From NCBI RefSeq assembly GCF_037975245.1, contig NC_092580.1:14791001-14855000 (forward strand): DNA of 64,000 nucleotides. Direction: 5' to 3'. Of this stretch, positions 15,887 to 29,882 are shown piece by piece. A program made the position numbers and the translations under genes. Below the pieces are notes generated by a model that saw only the letters and a program-made list of their open reading frames with translations, did not search any database and had not been told where the DNA came from. Source of the DNA: Apostichopus japonicus. Lineage: Eukaryota; Echinodermata; Holothuroidea; Aspidochirotida; Stichopodidae. The stretch's first letter is position 1. Every line of letters begins with the position of its first letter.

Positions 15887-15926
15887 AGGGAGGGGGGCAG
15901 GGGAGGGGGGCAGGGGAGGGGGAAGG
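15887..15926 (+). repeat. G-rich tract with G-quadruplex potential
   Basis: Follows a short (GT)n run and consists of repeated GGGGAGGGGGGCA words, with more than four runs of three or more G separated by one or two bases. Confidence 0.8.
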
Positions 15927-16697
15927 TTATGGGATAGTAATGCTTTCCATTAGCAGTTTTAAAATCATCCATTTCATCTTTAAAGAAATCTTCGAAATAT
16001 GATGAAAGCAGTTGGCATATTGCTACAATGTGTGGAAAGAACTTTTTTTCTATAAGGTCAGAAATATTGAGAGAAAAACTGTCGAGACACCAATGACATT
16101 ATCTGCGAGGAGATACATGTACCCTCAGAAACCTTGAGGCCAGCCATGATTTATGTCAATAATGTTCAGGAAGATTTATTGATTGTTATTGTCTAGCACA
16201 GAACCTCTTCGAACCAACTATTGTAAATGATCAGAAATGTTTATCAAACAAGTAATGTTACCTATAACTTAAACGTTAACATTCAAATGAAATTATAAAT
16301 CTTCAAAAGTGACAAATAAAACGGTGCATAAAGTTCAATTTTTTTAAGGGGGAATGAAGGGATGGATGTCTATGGCAACATCCCTCTAAATAATTTAACC
16401 ACCATCTGGTGACTTCTTAGCAATCAGTGGCCTGACTACAGGAGCAGAAGGCATACCTCCCAAAGATATATCTGCCCCCCCACCCACCAAAAAAAAGCAG
16501 TATTGTTCCTTGCCTTTAGAAGTTTTTTTTTATATTGTAGTACCCTTCTCTCTTCCCCAACCCCCCCCCCCCCCACTCTTCTAAAAAGTCTATCTTGCTA
16601 CATCCCTGTTTGCAAAATCAGCACAACACTGAAAATGTCTGTTTGTCTGTATTCTGTGTGTGTTTTTGTCCCTTCTGTTACTGTTACTTGTCATTTA

Positions 16698-16736
16698 GCC
16701 TTTGAATAAGATCCTGCTAGGATCGAAACGTCAGGC
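16698..16736 (+). other. Conserved-looking hairpin motif (GATCCT-GCT-AGGATC then GAAACGTC)
   Basis: A 6-bp perfect hairpin at 16710-16724 is followed at once by GAAAC and GTC, and the outer words GCCT (16698) and AGGC (16733) can pair. The hairpin plus GAAAC resembles stem II and the GAAA of hammerhead ribozymes in Penelope-like elements. The CUGANGA box is not intact (TTGAATAA here) and the outer pairing does not give hammerhead topology. It may be a decayed ribozyme or the end of an interspersed repeat. Confidence 0.35.
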
Positions 16737-18991
16737 CAACTTACTTTTACACATTCTCTTACACAGGCTCTCTAGTGGATAAGCAGTTTGCTAACAGTTT
16801 TAATTTATTTTGATTACATATTGGACAAAATTAATTTCTCCATGCTCTTCTATAAAGAATGGACATCCTTAAGTCCAGGCTTCTAACTAGTTAAAAACAT
16901 TTATATATAGGTAGGTGCTCTTGTAAATACTCTCCTGTAACGCTTTGACACATCTAATATAAAATTGAGACTACTGGTACAATGAGGTACAATGATATTA
17001 CACCCTCTGATGCTGGTATAGTCTAGGTAATTTTGTGGATGATCATAGCGTACAGATATAATCATACAAAGGTACCTACGTGCACAAAAGGATATACCAG
17101 CAGAATCAATTGTTCCCTTGTAGTCACGTTCAGGTAGTCAAGGATTAGGATTGTAAATTTTACAAGTTGTCTGTGAGCAATAAATAAGCCTTTAATATGA
17201 TAAGATTTTCAAAAAGACGAAGGACTCATAGAAATTTCACAAACGCCAAAAAGCAACCCAACTGGAAATGTGCCTACAGCTTGTAGACAATGCAAAAACT
17301 TAAACCATGCAGTGCTGTGTTTTTAACCTTTGACATTCCTGATACAAAAGATAACCAAAACAATTCAAGACATAACAATGTAAGGAAAGGGGCTCTAACA
17401 TCATATATTAAAATCCTGGTTCATTGTCTAAACATCTTTGAAGAAAGTGAAAGTTAGTCTATGATATTCACATAATAGATATGACCTACCACCTCCTAGG
17501 GGTAGACATTTGCTTTCCTTCAAAAGAATATCTGCCACCAATCATTTCATTTCCAGTTTGTTCAACAGAAACTTGACACAGAGTCATTAACATACATATG
17601 TAAGATACAGCAGTGGGATTGGTCCACTGAAAATGAATATTCATCCAATGAAGATATTAGTGGGAAACATAGGGCATAGATGTCATCATTGTTTCTTTTC
17701 TTCTTCGTTTTTTTTCCAGAACTTGCCAGTTTTATCCTATCTCACCTATTTCTTCTATTGTTTGATATTAAAACAACCTCTGAAAGACAGAAGACAGACT
17801 ACTTGCATGAAGGACTAGATTAGCTGTACAAAGCTGTTTAAGAACTACAATTACTTGACAAGAGGCATCTATCTTCTAGACATTTTTTTGTCACCCCCAA
17901 ATTCACCTAAAATGGTCTCCTTACAGTACCAATTCTATTCTCCAATGCCACAAAAACAACCCCCATGACCTCGAGCCAATTCAATCCTTTCAGGATTTCA
18001 CATTTACCTCCATGATGTGCACTGGATCTGCTCCTTTAATAACTTAACCTTAAAAGAAATATTTTGATAAGCAGAATGCATAGAAATATAACATTCCAAT
18101 GAGTTCAAAACATAGATTACATGCACACTAATGACAGCATTTTAAGGTGTCATGTGATAGCCTCAGGCTTCATACACCTGCTCATTAGCAGACGTTCCAA
18201 ACACGCAGGTCTTTTATCAGCTGGAACTATTTCATTATGTTAACGAACAGACCTGCTCTTTGGTTGCAGCTCCTTATTACCTATTCAGTAGACAGAATCT
18301 CTCTCTACATGAACAAGGAAATCTTTAGACGGATTGTTTACGGATGATCATGTCTAAATGGTGTCTAGAACAGGAACTACAAGATGGACAGTTTTTCTTT
18401 TACTTTACATCCTTTTAGTTCAATACTCTTAAAATATGTCTGAGTAATGTAGTCCTTCTTTCATGCAACTAATTAGGGGGCTGTTTTCATTCCATGCTTG
18501 ACATTAGCTACTGCAAATATTAGCAGACACAACAACACCATGTGAAGAAACACAGTGGATCACGGATACTTTAATTTTTGTTTTTGAATTGGAAAGTTAT
18601 TTCCTGATCCCATCTGTTCAATAATAAGACCACTTTTCCTGAAACTAAGAAAGAGGAACTTACCAGTCCCCTTACAACTACTGCACTCTTGATCTATGAG
18701 GTCTACAGTAGAGTGAACTGGTGTTAAACCTTCTGAAACTGACCCCCCCTATAGCTCACCATGACTGGTCACCACAGTGACTGGTCACCACCAGTCAACC
18801 TGTCTCCTTATTCTACCACCCACATTGTGTGTCTAGTTCTGTGCATTCAAAACCTTCCAAATCTTTGTACAAGTGCCATGAGGTCAAGTGAGGAAGCAGA
18901 GTAAATAATGTGATGTTTATACATTTGGCAATTAATTGTAGTGCTCATGAAATATAATTTAGTGTTCAAATTTGAATAGCAACTGAACTTT

Positions 18992-19113
18992 GCCTCTTAT
19001 AAAATAGTATTGAACTTCCTCCTCTGTACAAAAAAACTGCATGTATATTTGCATTTGTATTGAGCATAATTTTGCATAGCATTTTGTGAGGTGACACCAG
19101 ATAAATTATTCCC
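18992..19113 (-). repeat. Dispersed repeat family A, copy 2 (reverse)
   Basis: Reverse-complement match to the copy at 58339-58540: GAACTTCCT..., CTGTACAAAA, TTTTGCATAGCATTTTG and GATAAATTATTCC occur in the same order. A second partial unit seems to follow at 19115-19190. Confidence 0.65.
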
Positions 19114-22100
19114 AGTGTGCAGTATTTGCCTCTTTCAAAGTATCATGGAACTTCCATTGTACCAAAAATGCTATACATATGCATCTTTATCTCCATTGTC
19201 TAACTTATTAATTATGTTAATTAAGAAATATTAATAATGTCTGCAAACCTCTCATAGGTCTACAGTACACCAAACTCCTCATATAATTGTCATCGTGAAC
19301 CTGTAACCATAGCAAACATGCAATATAAAGAGAACTTGTTATAGTTGGGCTTTTGGGATATGAAGTGTGTCTATTAAACTCCACTACTTGAGGTTAACAT
19401 TTGATATATTAACTCAGTTTCATATACAATCATTAACTGCGTAAAAGGTCACAGAGATGGATCATAAGCCACTTTGAAGTCCAGCCATCTGAATCAATGC
19501 AAACAATTAGGAAAACAGACTCCTATTAAGCAGAACTGGAGCCTGTCATTGTGCTATAAGCACTCTCGTAACAACATTGTGAAACATGAGAGTACCATTT
19601 ACAGTGCTTTAAGCATTTTGCAGCAGTTTAAAGCATCACACAGCATTGTTTGTAATACTTTCGTTTCTAAAATAAAATTCAGTTTCTTAAACCTCTCGTT
19701 TCCAATGACAAGATGCCATATTGTCTGTATAATTTGAGGTAAGAGATAGTATATAATAACCAAATTGTTATCTTTCATTTTTGTCATCAGATGTTATTTT
19801 TTGTGACACAAAATTATTAAATTACCCAGTACTTCCATTTTTTGTTTTTTCAAAAGGGTATACAAAAACTTGGCAAAAACATTTATAATGTATATAGTGG
19901 AAAAAGGCTTATAACACCACATGACATCTGCCCTCATCCAAGTGTAAGATGATACAGGGCCTGTAAGAGAAAACCACAAGCAATAATTCAACTGTACAAA
20001 CAAATTATCACTACTTGTAAATAGTCAAAAATTGCTCTCAGAAAAGACCATATGTTGAAAAATTTGCTTATTTGTATAAGGATAATAACAGGTGAATCAA
20101 GGCCACCTGCATTGCTCCCAGACAATATGCATAATGCTACAAAGTAGAGAATAAGCTGGAGGATCTTGACTCACTGAGTCACTTCATAATTTTCTTAGAA
20201 TCCAGATCGAATTGCAAAAGCACACCAGAAGAAAAAGTTCTTTATTTTGGTTGTTGCAACATGCTTAAATATGGGGGTAATGCACTAATTACTGATGACT
20301 TTCCAAGTCACCATGAATGTTGTTAAATTTGAAGCTGTTGGTTTTGTTAACATTCCAGACCACAAAGATAGGAACATGTAAATTTTGGTATACAGCATCT
20401 TCAACACTCTATATATAGAATCCATGGATAATGCTTACTGCTATAGTTCATTCTCAGGTACACAAGACTGTAGCAAACTTGGACAACTACTAAACGAACC
20501 TCTAAAAACTAATTTATTGCAAGATTATGTTTCACTGGATTCCTGGACAGAAATTGCAACTTTCCTTTGATCACATATAGATCCCCTTAAACCCACTCAT
20601 AGTTTAGGGGCCTATATGGTTTCCAAATTTATAACAGTCTGTTTCTAAATTAGAGGCTTCCATGTGGAATAGATAGACACTTACACCTGTCAAATTCATG
20701 AAATGGTCTGTGCCCAGTAATGGGCCTCCAAATCCCCAATCATATAGAATCCAGTCAGACAATCACATTTATAGTTTGTACCTTATTTATTTAGCCCATA
20801 TGTTCAAAATATGACCGAGCCCAATAGACCCAGAGCAGTGTGACCTTTGAACTCATTGTTATATCACAATAGGACAAGCTGAAGGCAAATCCTTTCAGAA
20901 GCAAAGTAAAAATTTTAATGGATTGAGATTTACAATACAGAAGAATGTGGACATAAAGTGCGGAAGCCCCAAGGCATCAGGTAGCCCAGACTGTAGTATC
21001 CACTTTAGGTATGAACTTTGACAGTAAGCTCAGATAACAAACACCATCAACAAAAGGTTGATGAAGAGGAGGTGTCAATTCCGATGGTACAATTACTGTT
21101 GTGTGAGGGACTGGGTTCGTGTCAGACTAATACTGGCAACAATAGAAAGGAAAGGAACAGCTATTTCTGCACCTGCGAGACAGTATTGTACTTGACTGTA
21201 AACAACTATTTTAACCACTTGTAGAATGGCTGTGCTCAGTGTGCTGTATACTATACATGGCTGTTCAGTGTAGCATAACTACTTAACATAATTGATGTCA
21301 GGTTGCAACTCAACTTTGATTATCAAAAGTTTGAATTCAGTCAAAATTTGAATGAAAAGTAGACATTATACCCATAGAAAACATGCCATGATTTTGGGCA
21401 GCAATGGAATGTGTTTATACAGACTATTGATAATTGAGTGATTCCTACTTGTAGGTTTCGGAACATCATGCAGGAATAATTGTTAGATGTAACCATTATA
21501 AAACAAAACCTTTGCAATTATAACTCCTTCCATGATTTTTAAACACATTCAAGTGACTTGCACACTTTTAATATGTGCATTAGAAGAGTTGATGGATTTA
21601 ATTTATATTTCATCTTACTATAATTAAGCCTGAACATTTAAATTTACTTTAAGCCTGATATATATACCAAATTTAGTTAACAAAACGGATGTTTGTAATC
21701 ATTTGCTTGTTTAGTGATCGAAACTGCAAAAACAGAGAATTTTACAGCCCATACAACATCCACACCCACTATGATGCAATGCATTCTATATGAATTGCCT
21801 ACAGCAGTTTACTTTGCCTTTATTTAACACACAATCTGCATGCCTGTAGAAGTAAACAAGATGGCTCACGGTGATAAATATGTCATATTTTGCTTCCTAC
21901 TGAAAAACTCCAGCTTGTGCCATTTTATTGATTACCACAAATTTCCAACTATATATGTCCTTATCAAACTCACTGATGGGTTGAAATTGCTGCAAAAACT
22001 GCACTTGAGCATAGGGAGCTTTGAGATAGTTGATTGCACAGTTCATAAATAACACTGTGATCTACCAGCAAATTTAAATTTCTTGCTCACTCAAAAGAAC

Positions 22101-22644
22101 AGAATGAAGCGGAGCATAATATGACAAAAATTTGCCAGCATAAACCATTAAATATAGTGTTACGTATGGCAGTAATTATGCTATGACAGTAGCAAATTCA
22201 AACCAGACAGTGAGCATATAACAAACAGTAATTGGTAGGAAAAATAAAAGCTTTAATCACTTTAGGACACAATTTTGCCTAAATCCATGATTAACTTAAT
22301 CCCATGCTTGTCCCTCATTCACATACCCTTGTCCCCAATCCCCTTTCTCCTCCCTTCCCCTCATCTTCATTTCATCCTCTCTTTTCGTAAACATGTGAAA
22401 CAACACCTCCCTTCTATAAATATCCATTTGAAAACAACAATGTTTTCTGTTATTCCACATAGCAGAGCTGAGACAGTCCTAGGAACTTAGAAAACCAATG
22501 GTTCTAGACAGCTTCCCGCTTTACTTGATCAATAAAATGGCCTTCTAATCAATTCTATAGGGCACTATAATTGAATCCCACTTCTGGCAAGGGCAATTAG
22601 TACTACAGAAATGAACTTGATCCATAACACCACACTCTGATAGT

Positions 22645-22662
22645 CTACAGTACATACTGTAG
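22645..22662. repeat. 18-bp near-perfect palindrome CTACAGTA-CA-TACTGTAG
   Basis: Two 8-bp arms around CA, related in sequence to the palindrome at 45855-45872. Confidence 0.7.
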
Positions 22663-25600
22663 CTATAGATCTCTAGGTGTGGATACTGCAAACTGGTACA
22701 TAAAAATATATGTATACCAGCAATATTGCCTGCGACTATAACCAAATAAAAAAATACATAATGGCGACATCCAAGGTTATTTTGTTGTTAAGCTATAGAG
22801 TTCAAGTAGGCATTCAATTTGACTGTTGAAGCACATAATACATGAATGCAGTATTGAAAAAGTATCATGTATGCAAAATGTGACAGTGCACATTGGTACT
22901 GATATGATCTTTGATACAAACAAAGAAAGAATGATATGTATCGCACTGTACTGGGTATATATGCAATATTGCTTTCACACTTAGTTGATTGAGAGTGCAT
23001 GGAGGGATACCATGAGGATTGAGATGGAGCCATTGATAAACACACTGTGATGTTATCTGATAATACTTTGGATCGGTGACTACAAACTGAAGAGTGACAA
23101 GCGAGACTAGCATAATGTGACTAGAGTATCATGTAACTTTATATAAAGACAGAATCTGTCAGTTTCCTCGATACAACGAAAGATTGAGACGAGGGAAACA
23201 TATCCATGGGGACGCACCATGGATTATGCATCTTTCTCTTTTGGTAAAAAATAAAAGTAGTGTAGCTTGTCAAGCACAAATTTCAGAGATCTTCAGCATT
23301 GCCCCCAAAATTCTATAGTCATGAAACTTGCTAAAGTTATCTCGAAAGTACATTCAAGGTAGCCTTCTGACTTCTGACGACCCAAACTGGTTAACATATG
23401 ATTAAGGGTTCAATTCTCTCAGTCAGAGATAATGGTTTGAGGGTGGCTGCCTTTTAATAACTAAACATCACATCGGCGAGGGGGAAAGACGGAGAGGGGG
23501 GTTACAGTAGACATTAAAAATCGTCAAAACCACATTCATGACTTTTAAAACTGGATGTAGTTTTTGGCTCTTTAGTCAAATATCCTATTTTCTTCTGGAG
23601 CACAGAGAAGATACAGTACAAATCCTCGTAAAGACCCATTATGGTTTCAAATGATTGACAATCAAAGCAATATTTATTTGTTTCCTACATTGTGCTTGGA
23701 CTGTGTTTAGTTTCCTAATGACAGGTGCATTGATATCTTAGAACTAAAGCTTAAAGGATGGACAGAAATTTACTAAATTTGGAAACAAAGTTCAGTGTGT
23801 TAATTGCACTTTGGACAGTACAGAGGTAACATATAAATTGTGCAGTTAGGTACAAACCTTTATCTGCAATACAAATTGTTATTTAGTGACATTACATGTA
23901 TGCCAAACATTGAAGTCACATCACTGAAAGTACGATCATATATGTCAGTGAATAATTTAGTGTTAACATTTTGCATAGCAATCTTGACATCTCAAAATTT
24001 TTCTACATAACATACTGAAAACACTGGCATCGTGTACAAACACTGGTATAAGTGTTTGGATTTGTGTAACAATTTGGTCATAGTTGCATCTAGCAAATTG
24101 CAATACTTATTACTTGATATGTTATTCCCTATATGGAATAGATTGAAGGAATATCACTGTCTTCAAAACTGAATACATACATGGTTCAAGTTATTGTCTT
24201 AAATGACAAGCAATCAAATCAAAACTCCTGACATCTATCAATAAATTTATCGACTCAGTATTACGTAAATGTACTTCAACTTATTATTCGGCAATGTAAC
24301 ACCCTACTTTAAACATTGCTCGATAGGCATTTACGGCTACACCTATGAATACCTTTCTGTGATATTTAACCACAACGTAACATTATAATACAAATTTGTA
24401 GTCACAACTAGCAAGCACTTATGGTAATGAAACCTATGATGCCATCAAATTTGTGGCACATTCAATAACAATGGTAAATTTAAAAAAACATTCCATGATG
24501 AATCGATAAAATTTAAAAGGAACTGTACGTAACAGAAGAACAGTCTGAAAAATAATTAGGAATAAAAAACCCACTTGATACACTACCTTAAGGAAACAAT
24601 GATGATTAAAACACATCTCAGGAAGGGCTGAAATGTACAAAGCATTTAAGAGTTAGCATACTATTGTAGTACTCAACAATAAAGATTACTCACAGAAAAA
24701 AAATACCAACATTAGTTTTTACTCATCTTGATCTTTTTGTTTTGGGTGGCATTCAGATATATCACACTATTACAGCAAGTTATCATAGTGTACAATAAAT
24801 ATACCTTGAGTTAATGCCTTTCTGCTCCTTCTTCACAACTGCATTAACAGCCAGTCCTAGTCCTGTATTGGAGGATACACAAAGGAACTTAACCACAATT
24901 CCCACACCCTTTAACCTGGTATGACCTATGGGGTGAAGCACCATGGGAAAATGCAGTTGCATGGAGAGATAAAACTCTTTGCTGCCTTAAAGAAGGATAT
25001 AAACTGACTGTAAATCTGTCTGGTTTAAAGTACAGAACCGTCACCACATCAATGTGCGAGCATTTCACATCAAATAGCTTTCAATATTATAATGGAGTCC
25101 ATTGTACCCATTGGCCATTACAAAGTACAGTATTTAAATTTTCATATCCACCAAAAGCAAGACTTGATATGAATGGCTTCTTCTCTTTCTTATTTTACTT
25201 TTCCAAAATTTCTAACTTTTTGTGACCCACATAAAACCAATGATCTGTCAAAATTCAAGAACTGCAAATGGAAAGGAATAAACATTGCTGGTTACAAGAT
25301 ATCTGGCTGGTATTATACATGAAACAACATATTCTATTTATTTAAATTTTCCATTTTCCCCTGTCAAAGCTAATTTTGGATATGGAATTCAACCATCAAC
25401 TTTCTGCTTGTCAAATACAGTTTGCCATACATATCTGGCTATTAACATACACATCGTAGCCACAGTTTTCATAAGATTTCAATATTTCCCCTAATATTCA
25501 CCCTAATATGGAAATGATTACTGCTTTTTCAACAACAACAAAATCTGCTTTTGGCAGCAATGCTACAGCCCACACCACAACCAAGCTTTGAAATCTAATA

Positions 25601-26137
25601 CATGTGAGACAACATATATTTATTTATTCATAATAAAATAAGGTAGGAAGTTCATCATAACAATACTAGCTTGACTGGGTTGCTTGGTTATACATCAAAC
25701 TGTCTACCTTATCTTGCTTGACCTTTCTCATTTATCACTGGAGTAAAAGATACTGTGGGAGGGGTAAATTGAAGATGTCTGTAGAAAGTCAGCTTGGCTT
25801 CACTGAGCAAGCGTGGCCATTAAATCAGCATGCCAGTTGGCTGTTTATGGTTTAATGACCACCAGTCACTTTAAACAGTAAAGAACAAAATATAATAAAT
25901 TAGTAACTCCATTCCTCTCTATGATGACACCACAAAAAGTGCATTTCTATGTCAAAAGTTTTAGTATCAAGCAGTGGTTTAGATACTAATAACTGGAATA
26001 TTACACTATCACACACCTGATATGTTTTGCTGTATGATCATCATGATAAATAGCACAAGAGATAGATCTGTCTACAGATGTTACAGTATTAAAACTGATA
26101 GGAAGAGGTGCTGGGTATTGACCCAGAGGGGGGAGGG

Positions 26138-26252
26138 GGTGCAGTGCTTAAATCGTTACCAGTTGATTGGCTAAGTAGATGGGAAAGTGTAATAGTATAG
26201 TCGAGACAGTTAAGAGAGGTGCAGAGTAAATATGCATGATGTTTTATTTGCT
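26138..26252. repeat. Dispersed repeat family C, copy 1
   Basis: Shares GGGTGCAGTGCT-AAA-CGTT, TAGGTAGAT-GGAAAGTG and AAGAGAGG-G-AGTAAAT with 54731-54836 in the same order, continuing into ATGTTTT-TT-GCT. Confidence 0.65.
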
Positions 26253-27156
26253 TGTTTTGCAAAAGCAAAATTGCAAAAACATTGTATTAAACCCTTTAGA
26301 TACAAGTTGTTTAACTTCCAAATAAAGATCTGAAGGAACTAAAAAATAAACAGTTTGTGTGCATGCTTTCACACATTGTGTTGGTTAATGAATTTTTAGA
26401 ACACGTCTGTAGCATAATTGCAGCATTATATTAACATTCAAAGTTCTAGGGAAAATATGTCCTTGCACTGTACTCTACCAGTGAGGTATATGATTCTAAA
26501 ATTAGGTCTAAAAACAGGTCACCGTTCCATGCTTACCACTATAAATGTCACTTTACAAGTAATTTAAGCTGACAAAGTGCAAGTTTCTCATTTCTGTTCA
26601 AGGAAAAGATATTCCATACCTTACTTTGTGGGCAGAAACTCATTTCATAACCATTCTAACAATCATATCAATCCTTTTACTTGTAGAGTTGGCATTATTG
26701 GGATATGTGTTTACTCTGGGCTGCCCCTTAACTTTAATTAAGCGCCAAGAAGGATGTGACTAGATGGCGGTTTAATCAGCCAAGTTTGTTTATGTAAAGG
26801 TCCTTGGTGAGCAGAGATAGCCTGATAGTTTAGATAGCAGTGTTGGATACAGAGCAGGTTGAAGATGAATTGTAGTGTAAGATTTCAAAGAATCCTTTCA
26901 CTTGGACTTCATCCCAAAGAAACTGTGTACTTTGATATTGCCAAGCCAGCTACAGTAAATCTATTCATGCCTGGGGTCCATCTGTATACACAGCTCAGTT
27001 TCTGTGACATTACTTGTATTCCATTTTATTAGCAAAACATAAGGTATAACAATGACAACAGTGTACTTGAAAATAACCTAGACTATGTGACCAGAATATG
27101 AGGGAGCATTGAGCAAAGCAAATATCAGGACTAAGATCTACAGTATACTGCATGGA

Positions 27157-27176
27157 GGGGGGGGGGGGGTGGGGGG
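27157..27176 (+). repeat. Poly-G run
   Basis: Thirteen consecutive G, then T, then six G. Similar G or C homopolymers occur at about 4290, 16560, 31121, 53970 and 63422. Confidence 0.85.
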
Positions 27177-27205
27177 TTAGCCTTTAAGAATCAACAGTTC
27201 ATCTG

Positions 27206-27390
27206 TATCACATCCCCAAAATACTATGCAAAGTGAGCAAAATTGCTGTGCAAGTGCAAAAATGTATGACAGATTTTGTACATAGGAACTTGAGTATATT
27301 AATAGATCAGGTTCCAGAGCTTTCAAGACTGCTATGCAAAATTTAAATAATAAGTTATTCCCTGGGCTAAACTGTACAAGGATTTCCATT
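27206..27390 (+). repeat. Dispersed repeat family A, copy 3
   Basis: Shares ACTATGCAAAGTGAGCAAAATTGCTGTGCAAGTGCAAAAATGTA-type blocks with copies 1 and 4, then TTTTGTACATAGGAAC, AGAGC-TTCAAGACTGCTAT and TTATTCCCTG. Its right end, ACTGTACAAGGATTTCC, is an inverted match to the left end of copy 4, so the family seems to have terminal inverted repeats. Confidence 0.7.
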
Positions 27391-29776
27391 TTATGAGGCT
27401 TAATTTCCACAATAACACATTTGTCAGTGACTAGATTTAGATAAGGAGGGGCCTCTACATCAATGTATTACTTAGGCCTGTGGCAGAATGCAGCAAACGT
27501 CCTCTACTAGAAGCTAGAAGAAGGTACCTTGCCTTATGGAATTATAGGAAACTACTTTCTTCTTTTTCCCTCCAGGAAACTACTTTCACTGATTAGATGA
27601 ACACTGCAGTAAAAAAGGCCACAGTAACAAATCACTGTTTTACACAGGCATGGTTCCTTGCCGGATTCAAATTTCTGTGAAGAGAATTTTCTAATCAGCA
27701 GCAGACTATATGTCTTCTGTGAGTGACAATGAGACTAGCACTATACAACTTGCTCCGCTTCAATTTCGGCAAAGGATTGACATAGACATTCATGGTAGAG
27801 ACTACTTTACAGTATGTGACCCAAGTCGTTATTAAATAGCTGTCATATTTTTGGATCTGGAACGAGCTGTCTCTTAATCATGTAAATCAATTATCTAGTG
27901 GAAAATGAACAGCATTGTTCATCTATTGAGAAATGTCTATGAGGTGACCGGTGCATTTATCCCAAAGTGCCATATTACCTTACTTCCATCCTTTTCTAAT
28001 CTTTCATGACCACCCCGCCCCCCATCCCTCCCTTTAACCTGCCTGTGGTAACTCAAACCAAACGGCTGATATAGTAAACCTAAATGTCGAAGAGATCATA
28101 TTTCATATTTTATAGATTATCTTAACACTATTATACTACGCACCGAATAAACTAGACCTGGCCTCGTTTTTTACTTAAATATTGTTTTTTCTGCCCAGTA
28201 GAGAAACCACTCAGGGTTACCACACTACCCAACCATTCTTCTTTCCTGCCTGGACATGGCACGACAATGCCTAGTTCACTACATTGTGCCTAATTCATAG
28301 CCTACATTTATCTATATTACATCTAACATGACTACGGTGTAAAAGTATCACACATTGTTGTTGATATTCTTCTCTGATTTACTTACCGTTTGGTCAATAC
28401 TTAAAATGCTGTTCTTTAGAAATTCTTCAGTTGTGGATACTGCAATAACAGATTCTGCAAATTGAATGAAAAGAAAAACTTTGTCAATTTTCTGATTTGT
28501 TAACTCAAGTCAAACAGACAGGGTATATTTCAGTTTCCAAAAATTACCCAATGTCACTAGAATGAGCGGGAAAACACTCCTGTTGTATTATTTCCATGCA
28601 GCCAACAGTAGAAACACTTAAATGCTGACGAACAATGTTACAGTACAAATTTCAAAACTTAACAAAACCACAAGACCATAGCAATTTCCATTGACTCTGC
28701 TTCAAAAGCGTGACTCTGCTTTACAAGCACACAGGATAGTCGTCTGGGTTTTGAATAAAAGTCTTAACTTACAATGAAAGGATACAAAATTTGGGTCCAC
28801 AGACTCCAGAAAGAAATGTAATCAACACACAGAAAGTACAGGAATTGGTTTCATTCACCGTAGTACAAGCACCTGTATTGTAACTTGTACATACAACACA
28901 CTCAGTCTCCTGTCGTCTAGTTGATATGAACTTCCCAAGGGCACTAGTTAATTGCATGCGGCAGACTTACTCATGCATCCCAAGAAAAACACTTGTATTT
29001 CAGAGCATTGATTTTCTCTTACCCAATAGATGATGAAGCCTGTGCTGTTTAAGTTCCTAGCCCACAACTTGAATGCTATCTACAGTACAATATTCTCTCA
29101 ATGGGAGGGCACACACGTTGATAGTGAGAATCTATTGTGTGGGATAAGCAGAATGTAACCAAAGGTCCTGCGGTTTGATAGCTGTTTGCTCATGGTACAA
29201 AGTACTTGCACAATTATATCTGACTCATTTGTATTCTCTAGCTAAAAGTACTTGTTGACACTTGCACAACAGTTCTAGTCAATGGGTACAGTTAAATTTT
29301 AAAACAAGCTTGTGCTATTAACGAATCAAATTGGTCCAATGGTGTTGCATTACACGAGTTCAAACACTGACCAACTCGAGGGGGAAAATGTCTGCGGATT
29401 ATGATGACTAAAGTTGGTGTTTGTGATTACATGGGAGTGATAAAATCTGTGAATAATAACTGGTCTCGTCATCGATGGAAAGTTAATTCAGGTGAAAACT
29501 ATATCAATGAAAATGAATTATATGGATCAAGAGTAAGCAGGGAATCCAAAATAAATTGGGACTACTTTCAGTTATACATAATAACCTGACCTTAAATTGC
29601 ATATGAAGGCACACAGTAGGCTCTGTGCTATACCAAACAAATAGAATCTGTTTGCAAACAATGTTACAGTAATTAAATTACTGGATGCACACCATAGCAA
29701 CTAAGAAACAAAAGTTATGGGAGATGCACGAACCCAAACAACATCTTAACCCTGAAGTAATCGACTTGCCCAAAAG
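27391..29776. other. Intergenic or intronic, nothing recognised
   Basis: AT-rich sequence with no supported gene or repeat apart from a C-rich stretch near 28010. Confidence 0.5.
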
Positions 29777-29882
29777 CATTCACACTACAATCTCGATGGC
29801 CCTTGTGGGATCAGGATCCTCCCCGAAAGGGAGATCAACATTGTTGGATCTGATCCTTAGTATGTGAGCATTCAAACTAATG
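29777..29882. repeat. Dispersed repeat family B, copy 2
   Basis: Partner of 4156-4262. It is followed by a short GATCAGATCAGATCCC run that resembles the end of copy 1 (CAGATCCC at about 4283). Confidence 0.65.

Larger units (their letters stand above)
4263..18991. other. Intergenic or intronic, no gene supported
   Basis: Nearly 15 kb with only short, compositionally ordinary frames. It holds poly-C runs at about 4290 and 16558, a pyrimidine tract at about 5340-5395, G-rich tracts at 7821 and 15887, a (TTTTG)n at 13801, the hairpin motif at 16698, and a small duplicated inverted motif (TGACTGGTCACCACCAGTCA, 18778-18797). Confidence 0.55.
19191..27205. other. Intergenic or intronic, no gene supported
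   Basis: Short frames only. Contains the palindrome at 22645, a family C repeat at 26138, and a possible fragment of family A at about 23960-24000 (TTTTGCATAGCAATCTTG). Confidence 0.55.
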
